DNA of 64,000 bases from Aestuariivita sp. GTDB taxonomy: Bacteria; Pseudomonadota; Alphaproteobacteria; Rhodobacterales; Rhodobacteraceae. Shown piece by piece: positions 40,264-48,614 of the stretch. The notes beneath the pieces are model-generated. The model had not been told where the DNA came from. It was given only the letters and a program-made list of their open reading frames with translations, and did no database searches. Made by a program: the position numbers and the translations under genes. Each line of letters begins with the position of its first letter. The stretch's first letter is position 1. Where the stretch lies: contig JAGYKE010000004.1 of NCBI GenBank assembly GCA_018401465.1, positions 496,001 through 560,000 of the forward strand, written 5' to 3'.

Positions 40264-41616
40264 TCAGCCCTTCGGCTCGGCCGGGCCCCGTCCGGGCCCT
40301 GCGCGGCGCAGGATCAGGGCCAGCCGTTCGAACCCCGCCGCAATGCTGCGGTCGTCGCTGCGTGCCAGAAACGCATCGAGTTCGCCGTGCACCCGCAGCG
40401 CCCGGTCGACAACCGGATCGCTACCTTCGGCGTAAAGCCCCGCGCGGATCATCGGCTCGGCCCGTTCATAGGCGGCGATCAGCTGACGTGCCTCGCTCAG
40501 CAGGGCATTTTCGGCCACGCTCGCCGCTTCGGGCAGGCTGCGCGAGACCGACCGCGACAGGTCGATCGCCGGGAACCGGCCCCGCTCCGCGATCGCGCGG
40601 TCAAGGATCACATGCCCGTCGAGAACGCCGCGCAGGATATCGGCCACGGGTTCCTCCATGTCGGACCCGGCGACCAGCACGCTGAAGACCGCCGTGATGT
40701 CGCCCTGACCGTCGCTGCCCGGACCGGCCCGTTCGCACAGCGCCGTGATCATCTGCCCGGTCGAGGCCGGAAACCCGCGCTGGGCGGGGAGTTCGCCCCC
40801 CTGCAGCGCGACATCGCGATGCGCTTCGGCGAAGCGCGTGACCGAATCGGCCAGAAGCAGCACGTTCCGCCCCTGATCGCGGAAATGTTCGGCCACCGCC
40901 ATCGCCGCCCAGCCGCAACGCCGCCGCACCAGAGGCGACTGGTCCGACGTCGCCGCGACGACGACCGCGCGCGCCATCCCCTCATCCCCCAGAACGTCGC
41001 GCGTGAACTGCCGCACCTCGCGCCCGCGTTCGCCGATCAGGGCCAGCACGACCACATCCGCCTGCATCCGCCGGCACAGCGCTGCAAGCAGCCGCGACTT
41101 GCCCACCCCCGACCCCGCGAAGAGGCCGATCCGCTGCCCACGCACCAAAGGCAGAAAGGTGTTCAGCGCCGCAAGCCCGGTCTCCAGCCGCGCGCCGAGA
41201 CCGCGTCGCCCCCCTGCCGGCGGGGGCGGCGCCAGCACCGGCCTGTCGCGCGGCCCGCGCAGGAGCGGCGCGTCGTCCAGCGGCCGCCCGTAAGGGTCGA
41301 TCACGCGGCCTATCCAGTGATCCGCCGGCGCGATGCGGTCCAGCGGGCCAAGGTGCTCGACCGCATCGCCCAGCGCGATCCCCAAAGGCGGATCGTGCGG
41401 CAGCGCCGTGACCATACCTTCGGCGATACGCACAACCTCAGCCGGAAGGGCAGCGCCGCTGCGGGCCCGGATCGACAGATGGTCGCCCAGCCGCGCGATA
41501 TCGGCCAGACCCGACACCGCGACCGCCCCAGCCGCCACACCCGACACCCGGCCCAGCCCCTGCACGCGCCGCAGCGCGGCGATTTCAGCCGTAAGCGCGG
41601 CGAGGGCTTCTGTCAT
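40264..41616 (-). CDS. fliI: Flagellum-specific ATPase FliI
   Basis: F1-beta-like ATPase of the flagellar type III export apparatus. The 450-residue protein has Walker A AGSGVGKS (167-174), the following IGERGREV, Walker B NVLLLADSVTRFAEAHRDVAL and QRGFPASTGQMITALCERAG. It is transcribed alone to the left, divergent from flgB; a partner FliJ is not adjacent. ATG 41616. Confidence 0.96.
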   Translation of the reverse strand: MTEALAALTAEIAALRRVQGLGRVSGVAAGAVAVSGLADIARLGDHLSIRARSGAALPAEVVRIAEGMVTALPHDPPLGIALGDAVEHLGPLDRIAPADHWIGRVIDPYGRPLDDAPLLRGPRDRPVLAPPPPAGGRRGLGARLETGLAALNTFLPLVRGQRIGLFAGSGVGKSRLLAALCRRMQADVVVLALIGERGREVRQFTRDVLGDEGMARAVVVAATSDQSPLVRRRCGWAAMAVAEHFRDQGRNVLLLADSVTRFAEAHRDVALQGGELPAQRGFPASTGQMITALCERAGPGSDGQGDITAVFSVLVAGSDMEEPVADILRGVLDGHVILDRAIAERGRFPAIDLSRSVSRSLPEAASVAENALLSEARQLIAAYERAEPMIRAGLYAEGSDPVVDRALRVHGELDAFLARSDDRSIAAGFERLALILRRAGPGRGPAEPKG

Positions 41617-41667
41617 CGGGCATCCTTCCTTGTCGGGTGTCGCAAACCGAATCTAAAGGAATCACCC

Positions 41668-41682
41668 TTAATCCCCGGTTGA
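41668..41682 (+). promoter_or_regulatory. CtrA-like box between fliI and flgB
   Basis: TTAA-N7-TTGA, 24 bases before the flgB start in the 89-bp divergent region. The first half is perfect and the second has one mismatch. The position suits control of flgB and perhaps fliI. Confidence 0.5.
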
Positions 41683-41705
41683 GACGGATCGAGGGAGAAG
41701 CCCCG

Positions 41706-42095
41706 ATGTTCACAACACTGGATGTGTTCACGACTGCGCATGCCATGGCCCGCCATGCCGGGCAGCGGCAGGCCCTTGTGGCCGAAAACATGGCGAATGC
41801 CGACACGCCGGGTTTCCGCCCGCGCGACCTCGTGCCTTTCGGCGAAATGGTGCGCGGCGGACCCGACGCGATGGTACCGAAGGCAACGCGCCCCGGGCAC
41901 CTGTTCGGCACGACGGGCGACGACAGCCTGCGCCTTGCCGATATCCGCGGCGCGACGGGCGCGAATGGCAATGGCGTCACGCTCGAGGCCGAGATGCTGC
42001 GCGCGGTCGAGGTCAAGCGCCAGCACGACCGCGCGATCGCGATCTACAAGTCCGGGTTGACGGTGCTGCGCACCGCGCTCGGCCGCAACGCGTGA
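41706..42095 (+). CDS. flgB: Flagellar basal-body rod protein FlgB
   Basis: Proximal rod subunit, 129 residues, without a cleaved signal. The rod signature ENMANADTPGFRPRDL is present and the C-terminal helix aligns with the FlgB family. ATG 41706 follows GAGGGAGAAG. First gene of the rod/ring operon flgB-flgC-fliE-fliQ-flgF-flgG-flgA-flgH-fliL-like. Confidence 0.94.
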   Translation: MFTTLDVFTTAHAMARHAGQRQALVAENMANADTPGFRPRDLVPFGEMVRGGPDAMVPKATRPGHLFGTTGDDSLRLADIRGATGANGNGVTLEAEMLRAVEVKRQHDRAIAIYKSGLTVLRTALGRNA

Positions 42096-42103
42096 GGACG
42101 GGG

Positions 42104-42496
42104 ATGAGCGATTTCTCAAGCGCCCTCTCCGTCACCGCAAGCGGGTTGCGTGCCCAGGCGCAGCGCCTGCTGGTCGTATCGGAAAACATCGCCAACGCCG
42201 ACACGCCGGGCTTCCGCCGCAAGACCCTGCCATTCGGGCGCGAGGTGCAGACCGGCGCCATGGTGGGCGAGGTGCGCACCGGGGATGTCCGGCTCGACCG
42301 ACGCGCGCTGCCCCGCATCTACGACCCCGGGCATCCGCTTGCCGATGCGACCGGGCACTACAACGGGTCGGGCGTGGACCTCATCGTGGAACTCGCCGAC
42401 GCCCGGCAGGCCCAGCGCAGCTATGAGGCCAACCTCAAGATGTTCGAACAGACCCGGCAGATGTCGTCGGGTCTCATGGATCTTCTCAGACGATAG
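42104..42496 (+). CDS. flgC: Flagellar basal-body rod protein FlgC
   Basis: Proximal rod subunit, 130 residues, with the rod signature SENIANADTPGFRRKTL and the C-terminal DARQAQRSYEANLKMFEQTRQM. ATG 42104 has GAGGACGGGG; a GTG four codons upstream overlaps the flgB stop and is less likely. Confidence 0.95.
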   Translation: MSDFSSALSVTASGLRAQAQRLLVVSENIANADTPGFRRKTLPFGREVQTGAMVGEVRTGDVRLDRRALPRIYDPGHPLADATGHYNGSGVDLIVELADARQAQRSYEANLKMFEQTRQMSSGLMDLLRR

Positions 42497-42508
42497 GAGT
42501 GTGCCAGA

Positions 42509-42790
42509 ATGGACATTCGCAACCTCACCGCCGCGGCGCAGTACACCGCCGCGCGCAACGCCACCCAACCCGATCCGCAGGCAGGCCGGGCGCTGGAAAG
42601 CGCGGCGCGCGACTTTGCCGCCACCCTGCGCGACAGCGAAACCCTGTCGCTGCAGGCGATGACCGGCACCGCCGACCCACACGCGCTGGTCCAGGCGCTG
42701 GCGCAGACCGAACTCGCCGTCGAAACGGCGGTGACGCTGCGCAACCGCGTGGTCGAAGCCTATCAGGAAATCCTGCGGATGCCGGTCTGA
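42509..42790 (+). CDS. fliE: Flagellar hook-basal body protein FliE
   Basis: A 93-residue rod-MS ring junction protein. The conserved C-terminal half DPHALVQALAQTELAVETAVTLRNRVVEAYQEILRMPV defines FliE. ATG 42509 follows AGGAG. It lies between flgC and fliQ, a common order. Confidence 0.92.
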   Translation: MDIRNLTAAAQYTAARNATQPDPQAGRALESAARDFAATLRDSETLSLQAMTGTADPHALVQALAQTELAVETAVTLRNRVVEAYQEILRMPV

Positions 42791-42791
42791 C

Positions 42792-43061
42792 ATGCTGGGC
42801 GACGCCGTCTTCCTCGACGTCCTGCGGCAGGGCCTGTGGGTTTCGGTCGCGCTGTCGCTGCCGATCCTTGGCGTCGCCCTTGTCGCCGGGCTGATCATCG
42901 GCCTGCTGCAGGCGCTGACCTCGATCCAGGAGATGACGCTGACCTTCGTGCCCAAGATGGCCGCCATCGTCGCGGTCTTCTGGGTATCGATGGGGTTCAT
43001 GACCCAAAGCCTTGTCGCCTTTTTCCAGACGCAGATTCTTCCTTTGGTGTCAGGAGGTTAG
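42792..43061 (+). CDS. fliQ: Flagellar export gate protein FliQ
   Basis: An 89-residue membrane protein with two hydrophobic hairpin helices, part of the FliPQR export channel. The motif LIIGLLQALTSIQEMTLTFVPKM is characteristic. ATG 42792 begins directly after the fliE stop. fliP and fliR are at 58693 and 47844, so all gate subunits are in this window. Confidence 0.94.
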   Translation: MLGDAVFLDVLRQGLWVSVALSLPILGVALVAGLIIGLLQALTSIQEMTLTFVPKMAAIVAVFWVSMGFMTQSLVAFFQTQILPLVSGG

Positions 43062-43062
43062 A

Positions 43063-43782
43063 ATGGATCTTCCCGGCTCTGTCACGCTGTCGCGTCAATC
43101 CGGCCTCCTGCGTGAAATGCAGGTCGTCGCGAACAACATCGCCAATGCCGCCACCACAGGGTTCCGGCAGGAAGGACTTGTCTTCGCCGAACATGTCCGC
43201 CGGATGGAGGATGCGCCCTCGGTCTCCATGGCCCATGCGAATGTGCGGGCGACCTCAATGGCGCAGGGCAGCCTGACAGCGACGGGTGGGGCCTTCGATC
43301 TGGCCATCGACGGCGACGGCTTCTTCCTGATCGAAACTCCGGCGGGCGAAAGGCTGACGCGTGCGGGGCACTTCACGCCCAATGCCGACGGCGATCTTGT
43401 CACGCCGGACGGGTTTCGCGTTCTCGACGCCGGGGGTGCCCCGGTCTTCATCCCCCCCGGTGCGACCGGCATCACGGTCGCCGCCGACGGCACGATCAGT
43501 GCAGGGGCGACGCCCCTTGGTCAGATCGGCCTGGTGCTGCCCGCAGACCCCCTGTCGCTGCGGCGCGAGGATGGCGTGCGGTTCGCCGCGCAGGGCGGCC
43601 ACGTTCCGGCGGATGCCGCCCGGGTCGTGCAGGGCAGCCTCGAGGCATCGAATGTCGATGCCGTTTCGCAACTGGCCCGGATGGTCGCGGTGCAGCGCGC
43701 CTACGAACTGGGCCAAAGCTTTCTTGACGCCGAGGATCAGCGCATCCGGTCCGCCCTGACCGCGCTGACCCGCCCAACCTGA
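43063..43782 (+). CDS. flgF: Flagellar basal-body rod protein FlgF
   Basis: Proximal rod protein, 239 residues. It has the rod signature VVANNIANAATTGFRQE and the hook-basal domain AFDLAIDGDGFFLIETPAGERLTRAGHF, ending with the helical EASNVDAVSQLARMVAVQRAYEL. ATG 43063 follows CAGGAGG. It is adjacent to its paralogue flgG. Confidence 0.94.
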   Translation: MDLPGSVTLSRQSGLLREMQVVANNIANAATTGFRQEGLVFAEHVRRMEDAPSVSMAHANVRATSMAQGSLTATGGAFDLAIDGDGFFLIETPAGERLTRAGHFTPNADGDLVTPDGFRVLDAGGAPVFIPPGATGITVAADGTISAGATPLGQIGLVLPADPLSLRREDGVRFAAQGGHVPADAARVVQGSLEASNVDAVSQLARMVAVQRAYELGQSFLDAEDQRIRSALTALTRPT

Positions 43783-43792
43783 GGAGAACACG

Positions 43793-44578
43793 ATGCGCGC
43801 CCTGGACATCGCCGCGACCGGCATGTCGGCCCAGCAGATGCGGGTCGAGACGATCTCGAACAACCTCGCCAACATGTCGACCACCGGCTACAACGCGCGG
43901 CGCGCGGAATTCGCCGATCTGCATTACCAGCAATTCGCCCACGCGGGCACCGTCAGCGCCGCAGACGGCACGGTCCTGCCCACCGGGGTGCAGCTGGGTC
44001 TGGGTGTGCGGCCTTCGGCGGTGACGGTCCTTCTGGCGCAGGGCGCGCTGTCGGAAACGGGCGGCGATCTTGACCTTGCCATCGAAGGGCCCGGATATCT
44101 CGAGGTGACGCTGCCCTCGGGTCAGGCCGCCTTCACCCGCGACGGCGGGCTGAAACGGTCGGCCGAAGGTGCCATCGTGACGTCGGACGGGTTTCCCGTC
44201 ATGCCCGAAATCGTGATTCCTTCGGACGCGCGCAGCCTGTCGATCAACGCCGCGGGCGAGGTCTATGCCTATTTCGACGGCACGCCCGAGGCGCAGCTGC
44301 TCGGTCAGTTCACGCTCACCAGCTTCACCAATGCCAAGGGGCTCGAGGCGTTGGGCGGCAATCTCTTTGCGGAAACTGCGGCCTCGGGGGCGCCAATCAC
44401 GGGCGCGCCGGGCGAAGACGGGCTTGGCACGTTGCGGCAGGGCTATCTCGAAGACAGTTCGGTCGACGCCGTGCGCGAGGTGACCGAACTGATCGAGGCG
44501 CAGCGCGGATACGAGATGAACGCCAAGGTCATTTCCGCCGCCGACCAGATGATGGCCGCAACCACGCAGGTGCGTTGA
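43793..44578 (+). CDS. flgG: Flagellar distal rod protein FlgG
   Basis: Distal rod subunit, 261 residues. The signature ISNNLANMSTTGYNARRAEF and the C-terminal LEDSSVDAVREVTELIEAQRGYEMNAKVI are diagnostic of FlgG. ATG 43793 follows GAGGAG, and the stop shares a base with the flgA start. Confidence 0.96.
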   Translation: MRALDIAATGMSAQQMRVETISNNLANMSTTGYNARRAEFADLHYQQFAHAGTVSAADGTVLPTGVQLGLGVRPSAVTVLLAQGALSETGGDLDLAIEGPGYLEVTLPSGQAAFTRDGGLKRSAEGAIVTSDGFPVMPEIVIPSDARSLSINAAGEVYAYFDGTPEAQLLGQFTLTSFTNAKGLEALGGNLFAETAASGAPITGAPGEDGLGTLRQGYLEDSSVDAVREVTELIEAQRGYEMNAKVISAADQMMAATTQVR

Positions 44579-44988
44579 TGCGGGCCGCGCTGATCCTGTG
44601 CTGTCTTGCCGGCCCCGCGCTGGCCGACATCGTCGTGCCCACGCGCACGATCCGCGCGGGCGATCTGATCGCGCCTGCCGATCTGACGGTGAAGCCGGGC
44701 CACCGTGACGGCGTCGCCCGACGCGCCGAAGACGTGGTCGGTCAGGAAGCGCGTGTCGCCCTTTATGCCGGGCGGCCCATACCCCTTTCCGATCTGGGGC
44801 CGCCCGCGCTGATCGACCGCAACCAGCTGGTGACGCTGGTCTTCCTGCGCGGGGGCCTTGCCATCTCGGCCGAGGGGCGCGCATTGGCGCGCGGCGCCGA
44901 AGGCGACCGCATCCGCGTGATGAATCTGTCGTCGCGGGCCACCGTGACGGGGCGGGTCCGGGCCGACGGCACGGTGGCCGTGCCATGA
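44578..44988 (+). CDS. flgA: Flagellar P-ring assembly chaperone FlgA
   Basis: Periplasmic chaperone for P-ring formation by FlgI. The 136-residue protein starts with a signal peptide (RAALILCCLAGPALA) and contains the SAF domain features TIRAGDLIAPADLTV and ARVALYAGRPIPLSDL. ATG 44578 overlaps the flgG stop; a TTG codon just before is rejected. Confidence 0.92.
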   Translation: MRAALILCCLAGPALADIVVPTRTIRAGDLIAPADLTVKPGHRDGVARRAEDVVGQEARVALYAGRPIPLSDLGPPALIDRNQLVTLVFLRGGLAISAEGRALARGAEGDRIRVMNLSSRATVTGRVRADGTVAVP

Positions 44989-45725
44989 CCGGTCTTGCCT
45001 CGCGGCCCCTCATCCTTGCCGTCATCGGCCTTGTGGCCGTGGGCTGCGGCCGCGGCGGCCATATCGGCAAGCCGCCCGGCTTCGCCCCCGTCGATGGCGG
45101 CGTCGAACAGATGGCGATGCTGTCTCCGGGTCTTCCGCTGACCGTCGACACGCCCAGTCCCGCGGGCCAGTCGTCCCTCTGGAGCGGGAATGCGCAGTCC
45201 CTTCTGGGCGACCGCCGCGCCGTGCAGCGTGGCGACATCCTGACCGTGGTGATCGAGATCGATGAAAGCGCGGAAATCTCGAACACCACGTCGCGCGCAC
45301 GCTCCGGATCGGAAAGTCTGGGCATCCCGCAGCTCTTCGGTCTGCCGCAGCGGATCGACGAACGCCTGCCCGACGGCGCCGCGATGGCCGATGCCGTATC
45401 GATCGACAGCGCCAGCCAGAGCCGGGGCCAAGGTTCGGTCCGCCGGACCGAACAGCTGACCCTGCGCGTGGCCGCGACGGTGGTCGATGTGCTGCCCAAC
45501 GGCATCCTCGCCATATCGGGGTCGCAGGAGGTGCGCGTGAACTTCGAGATGCGCGAGCTTCTGGTCAGCGGATTTGTCCGTCCGGCCGATATCTCGCGCC
45601 AGAACGAGATCACCTATGACAAGATCGCCTCGGCGCGCGTGTCTTATGGCGGGCGCGGGCAGATCACCGACATGCAGCAGCCGCGGATCGGACAGCAGAT
45701 CCTCGACGCGGTCCTGCCGTTCTGA
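44985..45725 (+). CDS. flgH: Flagellar L-ring protein FlgH
   Basis: Outer-membrane lipoprotein forming the L-ring around the rod. The 246-residue precursor has a lipobox (LVAVGC, cysteine at 21), the block SLWSGNAQSLLGDRRAVQRGDILTVVI and ISGSQEVRVNFEMRELLVSGFVRPADI. The ATG at 44985 overlaps the flgA stop. Confidence 0.95.
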   Translation: MTGLASRPLILAVIGLVAVGCGRGGHIGKPPGFAPVDGGVEQMAMLSPGLPLTVDTPSPAGQSSLWSGNAQSLLGDRRAVQRGDILTVVIEIDESAEISNTTSRARSGSESLGIPQLFGLPQRIDERLPDGAAMADAVSIDSASQSRGQGSVRRTEQLTLRVAATVVDVLPNGILAISGSQEVRVNFEMRELLVSGFVRPADISRQNEITYDKIASARVSYGGRGQITDMQQPRIGQQILDAVLPF

Positions 45726-45734
45726 GAGCGCGGG

Positions 45735-46199
45735 ATGAAGCTTGTTCTGCCCATCCTGTTCCTTGTGGCCGGCATCGCGGCGGGTGTCGGGCTTGGCCTT
45801 GCCCTGCAGCCCGGCCCGGAGGGGGCACCGGCCACCGAGGAAACCCAGCCACCACCCCCGCCGACGGGCGCTGAGGGATCCGACTTCGTCCGCCTGAACA
45901 ACCAGTTCGTGGTGCCGGTGGTGCGTGAGGATCGCGTGCGGTCGCTGGTGGTTCTGTCGCTCACCCTCGAAGTGCCGGCTGGCATGACGGCGGCCACTTA
46001 CGACATGGAGCCGCGCCTGCGTGACGAATTCCTGCGGGTCATGTTCGATCACGCCAACATGGGCGGGTTCGACGGGGCCTTCACCCAGGCGGGCAATCTC
46101 GATCTGCTGCGCAATGCCCTGCGGCTGGCCGCCGACGCGGTTCTGCCCCATGGCACGCGCGACGTGCTGATCACCGACATCGCCCGGCAGGATATGTGA
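45735..46199 (+). CDS. FliL-like flagellar basal-body-associated protein (copy at rod operon)
   Basis: A 154-residue single-pass membrane protein: a hydrophobic N-terminus (about 3-25), a Pro-rich linker and a C-terminal domain containing RLNNQFVVPVVREDRVRSLVVLSLTLEV, a FliL-type stator-associated pattern. FliL surrounds MotAB stators in other bacteria. A second, more canonical fliL lies at 55619-56110. This copy ends the flgB operon and may be a diverged paralogue. Confidence 0.75.
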   Translation: MKLVLPILFLVAGIAAGVGLGLALQPGPEGAPATEETQPPPPPTGAEGSDFVRLNNQFVVPVVREDRVRSLVVLSLTLEVPAGMTAATYDMEPRLRDEFLRVMFDHANMGGFDGAFTQAGNLDLLRNALRLAADAVLPHGTRDVLITDIARQDM

Positions 46200-46303
46200 C
46201 GCTTCCCTTTCAGGTCCCGCCTCAGGCCCTGTGCCATGCGACGACTGAGAAGGCGCGCACCGCTTCGACCGCGCTGCGCGCGCAAATCTGCTGCCCGCCA
46301 GAA

Positions 46304-46762
46304 TCACGCGTCGGGCTCATGCCAGCTCTCCCCGCCGGATCCCGTCAGCGCTCCGTTCCGCGGAAAGGCGGCGAGGGCGCGCGCCGTTTCGGCCGTACGG
46401 CGATCATGGGTCCGGCGCGCAGAGCGCGCGGATAGCCGGGCAAGATCCTCCAGCGCCCGGACCCGCCCGAAGGCGGTGCGCAGCGCCGCGGTTTCCTGCA
46501 CCTTGCGGGCCAGAACACGAGCGAGGTCGGACTGAAGTCCGGTCCTTTGCCTCTCGACCCAGGTGGTCCAGACGGCATCGCCGCCGGACAACGCAATCGA
46601 CGTCATGTCCGCCCCGCGCGCCTCTGCCACCATGGTGTCGAGATGCACCAGCGCCGCCCTGATCTGCGCCTCATCGCGCAGAACAGGGGCAAGGCGGGCC
46701 AGCTCGCGCCGGTACAGAAGGACGGCAATCGCCTGGATATCGTCAAGTTCGGGGTCCGTCAT
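46304..46762 (-). CDS. Small helical protein of unknown function, possible FliJ-like
   Basis: A 152-residue Arg- and Ala-rich helical protein without membrane segments. Its ATG overlaps the flhB stop, so it belongs to the flhA-fliR-flhB operon. The length, charge and predicted coiled-coil stretches (about 55-135) are like those of FliJ export chaperones, and no other fliJ is seen, but similarity is only general. The gene converges with the FliL-like gene across a 104-bp gap with no clear terminator. Confidence 0.6.
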   Translation of the reverse strand: MTDPELDDIQAIAVLLYRRELARLAPVLRDEAQIRAALVHLDTMVAEARGADMTSIALSGGDAVWTTWVERQRTGLQSDLARVLARKVQETAALRTAFGRVRALEDLARLSARSARRTHDRRTAETARALAAFPRNGALTGSGGESWHEPDA

Positions 46763-47847
46763 GTCACACCTCTCGCCGCACGCTGCCGCATGGCGTCCGC
46801 GAACCGGATGGCGGCAGCGACCGCGCGGTAATGCCTGACGGGAATCTCCTCGCCGATCGCGGTGGCGGCGTGGAGGGCGCGCGCTGTGGGCGGATCGCTG
46901 TGGATCGGCACGCCTGCCTCGGCTGCCGTCCGGCGGATGGCAGCGGCGACATGGTCGGTGCCCTTGGCCACGCAGCGGGGCGCGGCCCCCGGTTGTCGCG
47001 ACCAGGACAGGGCAACGGCGAAGTGTGTCGGATTGACGATCACCACATCCGCCCCGGGAACCTGCGCCATCATCCGGTTGCCCGCGATCGCCATCCCCTT
47101 CTGCCGGCGGGCCTGCCGCAGATGGGGGTCGCCTTCGGCGTCCTTGGTTTCGTCCATCACCTCCTGCCGGGTCATGCGGTTGCGACGCAGGTGGTCATGG
47201 CGCTGCCAAAGCCAGTCGAGCGCCCCGATGACGGCGGCGATCACCGTGATCACCAGAAGGAAGTCGAGGCACAACTCCGCCATGATCCGCACGGCCACCC
47301 TTGGCGGTGCGGTCAGGCTGCCGAGGATCGTGTCGGCATGCCGGTTCAGGAACAGCCCCAGACAGACCGCCAGAACCGTCAGCTTGACGAAACTCTTGGC
47401 GAATTCGAACAATCCCTGCGCGCCGAATTTCTGACGGGCATTTTCGATGGGCGACAGGCGCGACAGCTTCGGTGCAAGCCGTTCGGGGGCAAAGACCCAG
47501 GCGTTCTGCACGGTGACGAAGGCGATGACCAGAACCGCAGGCCCCGCGAAAAGAAGCCAGGTGCCAAGGATCACACCGAGGGCCATCGGAAGCAACGTGG
47601 TCAGGTAAGGACCTTCGGGCGGCAGGGACAAAGTCAATTGGCCCCGGTCGAACGACAGGGTCAGCGCCTGCCCTGTCGCAAGAAGCGCCTGCGCCCCGCC
47701 AAGTGCCGCGGCCAGCAACAAGCCGGCATAGGCCGCGGCGGCGAGAACATCCTGTGACCGGGCGATCTCTCCCTTGCGACGCGCCTGTTCGAGCTTGTGC
47801 GGCGTCGCCTCGAATGACGGATCGGCGTCCTGTTGGCGTTCGCTCAT
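46759..47847 (-). CDS. flhB: Flagellar export switch protein FlhB
   Basis: Membrane protein that switches export specificity from hook to filament substrates after autocleavage, in concert with FliK. The 362-residue protein has an N-terminal ATPHKLEQARRKGEIARSQD, four membrane helices and the cleavage motif NPTH at 272-275. ATG 47847 overlaps the fliR stop. Confidence 0.95.
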   Translation of the reverse strand: MSERQQDADPSFEATPHKLEQARRKGEIARSQDVLAAAAYAGLLLAAALGGAQALLATGQALTLSFDRGQLTLSLPPEGPYLTTLLPMALGVILGTWLLFAGPAVLVIAFVTVQNAWVFAPERLAPKLSRLSPIENARQKFGAQGLFEFAKSFVKLTVLAVCLGLFLNRHADTILGSLTAPPRVAVRIMAELCLDFLLVITVIAAVIGALDWLWQRHDHLRRNRMTRQEVMDETKDAEGDPHLRQARRQKGMAIAGNRMMAQVPGADVVIVNPTHFAVALSWSRQPGAAPRCVAKGTDHVAAAIRRTAAEAGVPIHSDPPTARALHAATAIGEEIPVRHYRAVAAAIRFADAMRQRAARGVT

Positions 47848-48614
47848 GGCGGCGGCGCAAGAGGATCGGCCGCGAACTGTGCAAGGCCTTCGGCCCAGAG
47901 CGTCAGCAACGCGGGCGTGACCAGCGCCAGCAGGACAAGTCCGCCCAGCGTGATCGCCGGCGCGCCAACAAAGGCGACCATCAGCTGCGGCATCGCCCGG
48001 TTGATCGCGCCGAGCGCCAGATTGTAAAGCAGGGAGGCGATCACGAAAGGAGCCGCCAGCGAGAAGGCAAGGCCGAAGGCATGGGCCGTGCGCCCGATCC
48101 CCCAGGTGGCAAGCGCCACGGGATCGGGCCAGCCACCGGGTGGAAACAGTGCATAGGACAGGATGAGGAGTTCAGCCGCCCGCACATGCAGGCCGAGGAT
48201 CACCGCCAGCGTGATGCCCCCCAGCGCCAGCAGATATCCCATGGCGGGGATCGGTTCAATCGCCGCGCCGCCGAGGATCTGGGCCAGCGAGGTCGACTGC
48301 GCCGCGATCGTGCCCGCCGTCTGCAGAGCCAGCACGAACAGCCGCAGCCCCATGCCCAGAGCGAGACCGACGACGACCTCGGCCCCCGCGAACCGGGCAA
48401 ACCCGAGCACATCGCCGGGCGGGGCCACCGGGCCGATGGCCGGCGCGACAATGGCCGCGAAGGCGATCGCGATGGTGAGCCTGATGCGCGCGGGAACCGT
48501 CCTCTCCCCGAAGCCGGGCAGCAACGTGACCAGCGCACCGACCCGCAGGAAGATGGCTGCGAACCCCCAGAGCGCCGCCTGGCTAATGCCCGCGAGATCG
48601 GCTGCCACATTCAC
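47844..48614 (-). CDS. fliR: Flagellar export gate protein FliR, GTG start
   Basis: A 256-residue membrane protein with about six helices, part of the FliPQR gate. The pattern FLRVGALVTLLPGFGERTVPARIRLTIAIAFA is typical. The start is GTG 48614, overlapping the flhA stop as GTGA; no ATG suits. It lies between flhA and flhB. Confidence 0.94.
   Translation of the reverse strand: MNVAADLAGISQAALWGFAAIFLRVGALVTLLPGFGERTVPARIRLTIAIAFAAIVAPAIGPVAPPGDVLGFARFAGAEVVVGLALGMGLRLFVLALQTAGTIAAQSTSLAQILGGAAIEPIPAMGYLLALGGITLAVILGLHVRAAELLILSYALFPPGGWPDPVALATWGIGRTAHAFGLAFSLAAPFVIASLLYNLALGAINRAMPQLMVAFVGAPAITLGGLVLLALVTPALLTLWAEGLAQFAADPLAPPP

Noticed and set aside
43496-45613. A 705-codon minus-strand frame across flgF-flgH
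   Set aside because: Antisense to four recognised flagellar genes with continuous motifs. Arg/Pro/Ser-rich shadow composition.
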